A stretch of 12,393 nucleotides of DNA from Chloroflexota bacterium (GTDB taxonomy: Bacteria > Chloroflexota > Dehalococcoidia > UBA3495). Every line of letters begins with the position of its first letter. Within the stretch, counting starts at the first letter, position 1. The notes under the pieces are model-generated. The model did not search any database and was not told the origin of the DNA. It saw nothing but the letters and a program-made list of their open reading frames with translations. Shown piece by piece: positions 6,721 to 12,393 of the stretch. The position numbers and the translations under genes are program-made. Where the stretch lies: the NCBI GenBank assembly GCA_002697005.1, contig NZUD01000048.1:10801-23193 (forward strand). Direction: 5' to 3'.

Positions 6721-7896
6721 TTAAGGACCACTTATTAGGTCCAGGTATTTGTACCCGGAACCCGTATTAAAAAGGACAACCGATTCATCTGGGTCCAAGA
6801 ATTTCTGCTCGAGCAGCCTCTTCAGTCCGACCAAAGTCGCCGCGCCCTCCGGCGCTGGGAAGATGCCCTCTGCTGTGGCCATCTCGTACATGGCGGCAAT
6901 CATCTCTTGATCTGAAACGGCCAAAGCCGTTCCACCGGTCTCCCGTATCGCCTCCAGTATCAGGTAGTCAGCAAAGGGATGTGGCACCCGCAGGCCGTCG
7001 GCTTTGGTCGTAGCGTTCTCCCACAGATCCGAACTGTCTGCGCCTGCGTTGAAGGCCCGGACAATCGGCTGGCAACCATCCGCCTGCACAGAGATGAACT
7101 TGGGCTGTTTCCCCTCGATCCAACCTAGTTCTAAAAGTTCTTTGAATCCCTTGTACATGCCGATTATTCCCGTGCCGCCTCCAGTGGGATAGATCACGGC
7201 GTCGGGCATCTTCCATCCTAACTGTTGGGCCATCTCAAGCCCCATGGATTTCTTGCCCTCGGCGCGGTACGGCTCTTTCAAAGTGGAGAGGTCGAAAAAT
7301 CCGAGTTCTTTGGCCACTGCCACCGCTTCACGTCCTGCGTCATTTATCAGACCGGCCACCAAGTTCAGTTCCGACCCTGCGACCAGTGTCTCCTTCTTGT
7401 TTGCGTCGGGGGCGTCTTGGGGCATGAAGACTTTGGTTTCCATGCCCGACCGCGCACCGTAGGCCGCGGCTGCGCCAGCGGCATTTCCAGCGGAGGGCAT
7501 GGTGAATCCGTCTACTTTCAATTCAACAGCTTTGGAGACTGCGGCGGAGATGCCTCTAGCCTTGAACGTTCCCGTGGGGTTAAGGCCTTCGTCTTTTATA
7601 TAAAGGCTCGTCATACCCAGGTTCTGCGCCAGGTTCCTTGACTTGATCAGTGGAGTGCCGCCCTCGCCCAGGGTTACGATGCTCCCCTGGTCGTCTACTG
7701 GGAGTAGTTCCGCGTAGCGCCACATGGAATCAGGACGGCTGGCTAGGCTGTCGCGGTCCACTTCGCGCCCCAACTTAGCAAGGTCGTAGCGGGCGAATAG
7801 TACCTTTTCACAGCAGGGGCTGATTCCGATCAATTGCTTGTGGGGATAGCTCTTGCCGCAGACAGTGCAATCCAGATGATCGATATAACTGGCCAT
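6721..7896 (-). CDS. thrC: Threonine synthase-like PLP enzyme
   Basis: A 391-residue fold-type II PLP protein resembling threonine synthase, which converts O-phosphohomoserine to threonine. The PLP Lys is K112 in NPTGTFKARG; the substrate-binding loop SAGNAAGA is at 135-142 and the phosphate-binding glycine loop PTGGGTG at 237-243, all with threonine synthase spacing. The N-terminus carries C10-x-x-C13 and C28-C29, a zinc-ribbon-like module found in many longer bacterial and archaeal members. Start: ATG at 7896 with AGGA five bases ahead. No homoserine kinase or homoserine dehydrogenase gene is in the window, so it stands alone rather than in a thr operon. A related lyase or beta-replacing enzyme is possible, but threonine synthase is the best match by motif order. 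Confidence 0.82.
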   Translation of the reverse strand: MASYIDHLDCTVCGKSYPHKQLIGISPCCEKVLFARYDLAKLGREVDRDSLASRPDSMWRYAELLPVDDQGSIVTLGEGGTPLIKSRNLAQNLGMTSLYIKDEGLNPTGTFKARGISAAVSKAVELKVDGFTMPSAGNAAGAAAAYGARSGMETKVFMPQDAPDANKKETLVAGSELNLVAGLINDAGREAVAVAKELGFFDLSTLKEPYRAEGKKSMGLEMAQQLGWKMPDAVIYPTGGGTGIIGMYKGFKELLELGWIEGKQPKFISVQADGCQPIVRAFNAGADSSDLWENATTKADGLRVPHPFADYLILEAIRETGGTALAVSDQEMIAAMYEMATAEGIFPAPEGAATLVGLKRLLEQKFLDPDESVVLFNTGSGYKYLDLISGP

Positions 7897-7939
7897 GGGG
7901 TTCCTGGTCTCCTGCCTAATCTATTCTGCCCTTACTATA

Positions 7940-7961
7940 CCCCGGAATCGCCCATTCGGGG
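7940..7961. repeat. Inverted repeat in the divergent promoter region
   Basis: CCCCGGAAT and ATTCGGGG flank CGCCC; the arms match over eight pairs with one bulged base. It lies between the divergently read threonine synthase gene (starts 7896) and FAH-family gene (starts 8065), next to ACTATA (7934-7939), which on the minus strand is TATAGT, a possible -10 of the threonine synthase gene with no good -35. It may be an operator; evidence is position and symmetry only. Confidence 0.3.
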
Positions 7962-7979
7962 AGGAGCAAAGTCCGTCAC

Positions 7980-8008
7980 TTGCCACAGAGCCAGCCGTTA
8001 AGTAACAT
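7980..8008 (+). promoter_or_regulatory. Probable promoter of the FAH-family gene
   Basis: TTGCCA (7980-7985; five of six to consensus), a 17-nt spacer and TAACAT (8003-8008; four of six). Transcription would begin near 8015, about 50 nt before the ATG at 8065. Confidence 0.4.
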
Positions 8009-8064
8009 GCCCGCTACATGTCCGGTGCAACCGAATCACATCTTCAGCGATAGAAAGGAGAACT

Positions 8065-8988
8065 ATGAAACTGGTATTCTTCGACGATTTCAAATTGGGT
8101 GTGGTGAAAGACGATACCGTTGTTGACGTATCCGGTGCGGTCAGCGGAATCGAGCACACGTCTCCTCAGGACTTGATCGGCAAGCTCATCGAAAATTTCT
8201 CCCAGCACCGGGCTTCGTTGCAGCATGCCGCGGATGGAGCCTTAGGCAAACCTCTTAACCAAGTCCGGTTAAGATCACCCCTGCCCAAGCCGCCAAATAT
8301 TATCTGTATGGCCGTGAATTACATGGAGGACGGCACCCGGGACGAGCCGGCCCCCATAAATGCCTTCCAAAAGTCACCCAACGCTGTGATTGGTGACGGT
8401 GACACCATGGTCCTTCCTGATATCCCGGCTTCGATATTCGAGGGCGAGGCAGAGATTGCATTGGTCATTGGCAAGCGGGCCAGCAACGTTAAACAGGAAG
8501 ACGCGTACGACCACATCTTCGGCTACATCAACTTCATCGACGGCTCGGCTCGTGGCTTACAAGCCGGTGGTAACACCTTCTACCAGATGAAGTCTAGGGA
8601 TACTTTTGCGCCAATGGGACCCTACCTTGTCACCGCCGATGAGATCGATGACCCCCAGAATCTGGATATCAAGCTTTGGGTCAACGAAGACCTGAAACAA
8701 TCGTTTAACACAGATGACATGGCCCACAAGATACCCAGGATAATCGAATGGGTTAGCTCTATCCATGAGTTGGAGCCTGGCGACGTCATAGCCACCGGCA
8801 CCAACCACCGGGGTCTGAGCGCTCTACAGAACGACGACAAAGTCGAACTGGAAGTGCAGGGCCTCGGCACTCTTCATTTCAACATCCAAGACAATCTGAA
8901 GCGCACCTGGGATAGAACTACCCGCCTGGAGATGCAGGAGCAAGGCAACGACGGAACAACGCCGCAGGTGAGTGGTAAGTACGCCTAG
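8065..8988 (+). CDS. Fumarylacetoacetate hydrolase (FAH) family protein
   Basis: A 307-residue FAH-fold protein, a family of metal-dependent enzymes acting on carbon-carbon bonds of oxo-acids (hydrolases, decarboxylases, isomerases). Metal-ligand candidates are E126 and E128 in FEGEAEIALVIG, and D159 in FIDGSARGLQ (commonly NDVSARDLQ). KSRDTFAPMGP (176-186) and GTNHRG (245-250) mark the rest of the active site. The usual N-Y-x-x-H-x-x-E lid motif is instead N85-Y-M-E-D89-G-T-R92, so the His and Glu used as the catalytic dyad in hydrolases such as FAHD1 are absent. A different reaction or mechanism is therefore plausible. Start: ATG at 8065 with AAAGGAG four bases ahead. It leads the plus-strand block that continues with a small protein and an amidase, 191 nt further on, with a hairpin between. 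Confidence 0.88.
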   Translation: MKLVFFDDFKLGVVKDDTVVDVSGAVSGIEHTSPQDLIGKLIENFSQHRASLQHAADGALGKPLNQVRLRSPLPKPPNIICMAVNYMEDGTRDEPAPINAFQKSPNAVIGDGDTMVLPDIPASIFEGEAEIALVIGKRASNVKQEDAYDHIFGYINFIDGSARGLQAGGNTFYQMKSRDTFAPMGPYLVTADEIDDPQNLDIKLWVNEDLKQSFNTDDMAHKIPRIIEWVSSIHELEPGDVIATGTNHRGLSALQNDDKVELEVQGLGTLHFNIQDNLKRTWDRTTRLEMQEQGNDGTTPQVSGKYA

Positions 8989-9020
8989 GACCCCGACAAT
9001 AGACCTTTCAGCGATGATAG

Positions 9021-9076
9021 GGAACCTGAAGACAGCCCTAACGATGTTTCGTTGGCATAGGTGTCTTCGTTATTCC
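9021..9076 (+). terminator. Long imperfect hairpin after the FAH gene
   Basis: Nested inverted repeats: GGAA/TTCC (9021/9073), GAAGACA/TGTCTTC (9028/9062), CCT/AGG (9037/9059) and AACGA/TCGTT (9040/9049), loop TGTT; about 19 pairs with small internal loops. It starts 32 nt past the FAH stop and is followed by GTTATTCC, not a clear U tract. It could be a weak terminator, a processing site, or an unknown structured leader of the next gene. The rest of 8989-9179 shows no gene. Confidence 0.35.
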
Positions 9077-9179
9077 AGAGAAAGTCTTAGTTCACGCATC
9101 CAAGATACACTGGTTTATCCGCCAACGATGGACAACCAGGAACCTTTTCGATACCCCATGCTTTTTTAGGAGAGATGTC

Positions 9180-9368
9180 ATGGCAGAGAACCCAGAGATA
9201 TCTATGGAAGAATTCAAGTTCATGGCCGACAGGGCAGGCCTGGGCATGGACCAGGCAGAACTGGAGCACCTGAAACCCATCTACGAGTTGTACATGCAGT
9301 ACACAGCAATGGTTCACTCCATAGATTTTGGCCCCGAGGAAATGGTGGTGGAGTTCCACCCTGATTAG
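9180..9368 (+). CDS. Small GatC/AtzG-like accessory subunit of the amidase
   Basis: A 62-residue acidic protein with a helix-rich N-terminus (MEEFKFMADRAGLGMDQAELEHLKPIYELYMQY as two helices, by eye) and an extended C-terminus with FGPEEMVVEFHP. This layout, short paired helices followed by a proline-containing tail ending in F-x-P, matches small partners of amidase-signature enzymes (GatC; AtzG, which completes the AtzE hydrolase). The strongest argument is location: it sits 54 nt before an amidase on the same strand. A real gene is indicated by AGGAGAG upstream of the ATG with 5-nt spacing and by the sensible composition. The assignment to GatC/AtzG is by architecture and context, not by a close match, and should be taken as tentative. 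Confidence 0.7.
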   Translation: MAENPEISMEEFKFMADRAGLGMDQAELEHLKPIYELYMQYTAMVHSIDFGPEEMVVEFHPD

Positions 9369-9422
9369 TCTGGCGGACCACGTTTAAATAGAGCTGATCA
9401 ATCGGAACCGAGGGTAAAAGAC

Positions 9423-10829
9423 ATGGCGCAGACAGACCGAAAATTACACCACCTAACCATTCACGAGGCAGGGCAACTTCTGAAGAATGGTGAGCTTTCG
9501 CCGGTGGAACTGACCCAGGCTTTCTTCGATCGGATCGCAGACACCGATGACAGGCTGCATTCTTTCATAACGCTTTTAAACGAAGAGGCTATGAGCGAAG
9601 CCCGGGCCGCTGAAGCCGAGATTCGGAGCGGACGCTACCGAGGTCCGCTTCACGGTATACCCATTGCCCTGAAAGACCTCTATGACACGGCTGGAATTCG
9701 TACGACTTCGGGATCCAGGGTTGATATCGATCGGGTTCCTGCTGCGGATTCAACGCCCACAGCCCGCCTGAAAGAAGCCGGTTCCATCCTCTTGGGCAAG
9801 CTGGCGATGCACGAATTTGCTTTGGGCGGTCCGGACTGGACTACGCCATTCGAACCAGCCTGCAACCCGTGGAACTTGGACCACATAACCGGTGGATCCA
9901 GCAGTGGCTCGGCGTCGGCCGTTTCCTCAGGCCAAGCCATGGGCGCCCTCGGTTCTTGCACCGGGGGCTCAATCCGCGGCCCGGCATCCCTGTGCGGCAT
10001 AGTTGGCTTGAAGCCCACCTATGGCCGGGTCAGCCGTTCCGGCGTTGTGACCCTTAGTTGGTCTCAAGACCATGTCGGCCCCATGACCTGGACAGTGGAA
10101 GACAGTGCCTACATGCTCCAGGCCATCGCTGGCCATGACCCCAAGGACCCGACCAGCAGCAAAGCTCCGGTGCCCGATTATTCCCTATCACTGCGAGAGG
10201 ACATACGGGGTAAAACATTCGGGCTGCCCCGGCACTATTTCTTCGACGCGGATCCGAGTGTGAACGCCGAAGTGGTCTCAGTTGTGGAGAAGGCGGCGGG
10301 AGATCTGGAGAAAATGGGCGCCAAGATAGTGACCGTAGAACTACCTAGTCTGGATTACGTTCGGGCGGCCAACACCATAATTATGGTCAGTGAAGCTTTT
10401 GCTTACCACGAGCCTAACCTTAAGGCGAGACCACAGGACTTTGGCGAGATAGTTCGGGCCAGGTTCCGAATCGGGGGGATGCTCAGCGCTGGCGACTACC
10501 TGCAGGCCCAACGCTGCCGCCAATGGAGCAAGCGGGAATTCGCTGAGGCTCTGCGCGATGTCGACTTTTTCCTGACGCCGACCATGACCCAGCCCGCGGC
10601 AGCATTCGAGGGTTATGACCCTAACGACACCATCAGGGGTCGGAGCTTCACCGCTCCCTTCAACGTGACCGGACTGCCGGCCATATCCGTGCCTTGCGGC
10701 TTTACCGCGGCAGGACTGCCTGTTGGTATGCAGATAGCTGGAAAACCCTTTGACGAACCTGGTGTGATTCAGGCCGCCTACACCTACCAGCAGCACGCCC
10801 GCTGGTACGAAACGCGACCCAATATCTAG
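9423..10829 (+). CDS. Amidase-signature family hydrolase
   Basis: A 468-residue amidase with the Ser-cisSer-Lys triad: K84 in IALKDLYD, S159 in ITGGSSSGSAS, and nucleophile S183 in TGGSIRGPA. The spacings K84-S159 (75) and S159-S183 (24) equal those of GatA. The residue normally Asp in the GSDTGGSIR signature is C179. It hydrolyses an amide, carbamoyl or similar bond; it is not a clear GatA, as no gatB is present and the closing region (CGFTAAGLPVGMQIAGKPFDE) is common to many amidases. The small gene just upstream probably encodes a partner, as in AtzEG, so a substrate like a short carbamoyl acid or amide is conceivable. Start: ATG at 9423 with GAGGG about nine bases ahead. Its stop overlaps that of the convergent MFS gene. 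Confidence 0.92.
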   Translation: MAQTDRKLHHLTIHEAGQLLKNGELSPVELTQAFFDRIADTDDRLHSFITLLNEEAMSEARAAEAEIRSGRYRGPLHGIPIALKDLYDTAGIRTTSGSRVDIDRVPAADSTPTARLKEAGSILLGKLAMHEFALGGPDWTTPFEPACNPWNLDHITGGSSSGSASAVSSGQAMGALGSCTGGSIRGPASLCGIVGLKPTYGRVSRSGVVTLSWSQDHVGPMTWTVEDSAYMLQAIAGHDPKDPTSSKAPVPDYSLSLREDIRGKTFGLPRHYFFDADPSVNAEVVSVVEKAAGDLEKMGAKIVTVELPSLDYVRAANTIIMVSEAFAYHEPNLKARPQDFGEIVRARFRIGGMLSAGDYLQAQRCRQWSKREFAEALRDVDFFLTPTMTQPAAAFEGYDPNDTIRGRSFTAPFNVTGLPAISVPCGFTAAGLPVGMQIAGKPFDEPGVIQAAYTYQQHARWYETRPNI

Positions 10830-12139
10830 TCGTCGGCAGGGGCTGGAGTAAGGATCGATTTCGCCTCTTCTGGCAGTCCGTCTTCCCAGTCTAGAATCAG
10901 TACCCGGTTTGTCCTGTCCATGGACATTATTGTCACGGCTCCTAAAAGGCTCGTTGCGACAGATAGAGCAATCGTTGAATGGTAATTGTCGAAGAACCCA
11001 AAGAGTACGCTGCCGATCCACCCGCCCGTGGCCATGCCTAACATCGCACCCGATGTCTGCCATCCGAACGACCGACCTAATGAACCTTCGCCGTAATAGC
11101 GCCGGTTTATGATAGGAAAAGCTGAGCCTTCGCCGCCGTAGCCGATACCGAAAATCACTGCGAATAAGTAGAAACTCCAGGTGTCGTTGGTCCAGAACAG
11201 CATCAGCACTGGCAATCCTTGTAGCACGTACATCACCGCCATGGTTCCTCTCGCGCCCAAGGACTCTGCTAATACCGGTGTCAAGAATCTAGTTAGACCG
11301 CTGACCAAGGCCAATGTACTGAGGACGCCTGCCGCTGCCACTGGGCTTACCCCTGCCAATGTGGCTATGGGTACGATATATATGATGACGATGGCGTGGG
11401 AAACACAGCCTAGATAGTGGACCAGCACCAATTTCCAGAATGCCGAAGTCGACTGGATTGATGCCGCCCGGACCTTATCCCTGACCATCTGAATCTCGCG
11501 TGTGAACCGCTGCTGAGTCTCACCCGTCTTGGATCCTCCAAATGGTTCCAGACCCATGTCCGAAGGTCTGCTCCGGAAAAAGAATACGATTAGTGTCATA
11601 GCTGAACCGCATCCGAGTCCTAGGCTCCAGAAAGCCAGACGCCAATCGTATTGCTCCAAGAGTATGCCGATCAGTAAAGAAGTGCCCGCTGGCCCTATTC
11701 CTGATGCGCACTGTAACAGGCCGACCCCAACCCCTAGTTTTTCTCGGAACCAATAGGTGGCAGTGGTAAGCAATACAACGTTGAGGCAACTTTGAGTGAT
11801 GCCTAGGAACACTCCATAAGCAATCCAGATGTGCCAAACCTCAGTGGCCATGGCAGCGATGGCAGTACCGATGAAGAAGCAGCCAACGCCTAAGAACAAC
11901 ATTCGCCTGCCGCCGTATCTGTCGGTAGACATTCCTATGAATGGCGACATTACGGCACTCATGATGGCAGATATGCTATAGGCCACCGTTATGGCCCCTT
12001 GGCTCCAGCCATACTGGTCTTGGAGGGGAACAATCACCACTCCGAAGGCCTGGGTTATTGATCCACCACCTAGGTAAAGGAGTATTGATAGACCTATGAT
12101 CACCCAAGCGTAGTGTATTCTGGATAAGCGTATCTGCAT
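10826..12139 (-). CDS. MFS transporter, monocarboxylate / oxalate:formate antiporter-like
   Basis: A 437-residue, highly hydrophobic protein with about 12 membrane segments in two halves, linked by a charged cytoplasmic loop near residue 210-235. The MFS motif A is present between segments 2 and 3 as GMSTDRYGGRR (69-79). The N-terminus (IHYAWVIIGLSILL) and the pattern of the first helix are those of the group that carries small organic anions such as monocarboxylates and oxalate/formate. The predicted start is ATG at 12139; the open frame runs back to 12349, but the extra 70 residues are Cys/Pro-rich without membrane logic and cross the divergent gene's region. No ribosome-binding site is seen before 12139; a weak TATATT at about 12158-12163 could mean a very short leader. 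It converges on the amidase with a CTAG shared by the two stops and may import its substrate. Confidence 0.88.
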   Translation of the reverse strand: MQIRLSRIHYAWVIIGLSILLYLGGGSITQAFGVVIVPLQDQYGWSQGAITVAYSISAIMSAVMSPFIGMSTDRYGGRRMLFLGVGCFFIGTAIAAMATEVWHIWIAYGVFLGITQSCLNVVLLTTATYWFREKLGVGVGLLQCASGIGPAGTSLLIGILLEQYDWRLAFWSLGLGCGSAMTLIVFFFRSRPSDMGLEPFGGSKTGETQQRFTREIQMVRDKVRAASIQSTSAFWKLVLVHYLGCVSHAIVIIYIVPIATLAGVSPVAAAGVLSTLALVSGLTRFLTPVLAESLGARGTMAVMYVLQGLPVLMLFWTNDTWSFYLFAVIFGIGYGGEGSAFPIINRRYYGEGSLGRSFGWQTSGAMLGMATGGWIGSVLFGFFDNYHSTIALSVATSLLGAVTIMSMDRTNRVLILDWEDGLPEEAKSILTPAPADD

Positions 12140-12283
12140 CGAAGAAATCACGGAACTAAATATAAAATGGCAAGAGAGATTGTAACCGGAACAAGGCCAC
12201 GGTTGGAATCCCATTGGCCTTATGCTCCATGGAGAACCAAAACAAGGTAAAATTGGCTGGCCTTCTCTTCGGAGCCAGAGAAC

Positions 12284-12393
12284 ATGAACGACTATAGGAA
12301 AATGTCTGCACTGACACTTAGTATTCTTGACCAAAGTCCTGTTCACCAAGGTGAAGACTCGGTTCAGGCGTTCCAGCGAACGATTGAGCTGGC
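12284..12393 (+). CDS. Luciferase-like flavin-dependent monooxygenase (LLM), cut at the right edge
   Basis: Only the first 36 codons are in the window, yet LTLSILDQSPVHQGEDS and the following QRTIEL closely match the opening of luciferase-like (bacterial luciferase / alkanal monooxygenase) proteins, which use reduced flavin from a partner reductase to oxidise organic substrates. Either ATG at 12284 (GGAG nine bases ahead) or ATG at 12302 (AGGA close by) could be the start; the family would fit both. It diverges from the MFS gene across 12140-12283, a promoter region where I see a TAAAAT (12248-12253) but no convincing -35. The catalytic part lies outside the window. Confidence 0.7.
   Translation, partial: MNDYRKMSALTLSILDQSPVHQGEDSVQAFQRTIEL

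Noticed and set aside
8043..9016. Repeated TTCAGCGAT before the FAH ribosome-binding site and again after the gene
   Set aside because: Nine bases in two copies, with no further matching flank; likely chance.
10341..11063. A 240-codon minus-strand frame under the amidase/MFS junction
   Set aside because: Arg/Gly-rich shadow; both genes it overlaps have complete family signatures.
12140..12349. N-terminal extension of the MFS protein by 70 residues
   Set aside because: The segment lacks transporter-like helices, is Cys/Pro-rich and overlaps the start of the divergent LLM gene; the family normally begins near MQIRLSRIHYAW.

Overview
The window (about 12.4 kb, roughly mid-50s % GC, no RNA genes, no insertion sequences, no CRISPR) looks like chromosomal DNA of a free-living bacterium with a broad catabolic repertoire. 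The mix of a flavin-dependent luciferase-like monooxygenase, a GMC oxidoreductase, a thiolase, an FAH-family enzyme, an amidase and a UGSC-type selenoprotein, together with the style of the protein sequences, suggests a marine SAR202-like Chloroflexota / Dehalococcoidia genome. This is an inference from protein resemblance only; no phylogenetic marker is present.

Left block (35-7896, all on the minus strand; transcription runs right to left). In transcription order: a threonine synthase-like PLP enzyme; a thiolase followed by a GMC flavoprotein and a small VOC-fold protein; an NHL beta-propeller protein with its own good sigma-70-like promoter; then a two-gene unit of a conserved protein of unknown function and a selenoprotein. 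Thiolase and GMC are separated by 100 nt holding a strong hairpin.

The main discovery is at 35-574. What a standard caller sees as two fragments (ending and restarting around 260-283) is one 179-codon gene with an in-frame TGA at 281-283. Read through, it gives Gly-Asp-Sec-Gly-Ser-Cys-Ser-Ala-Cys, the signature of the UGSC selenoprotein family, and a hairpin with its apical loop 20-22 nt after the TGA sits where a bacterial SECIS element should be. The gene upstream (691-1749) is probably its partner.

Right block. From a divergent promoter region at 7897-8064, a plus-strand unit encodes an FAH-family protein (8065-8988), a 62-residue GatC/AtzG-like small protein (9180-9368) and an amidase-signature hydrolase (9423-10829). 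The last two look like an enzyme with its small accessory subunit. The amidase converges on a minus-strand MFS transporter, the two stop codons sharing CTAG at 10826-10829. The MFS gene diverges from a luciferase-like flavin monooxygenase gene that runs off the right edge. Together the right block reads as uptake plus oxidation and hydrolysis of small organic acids or amides; the actual substrates cannot be told from sequence.
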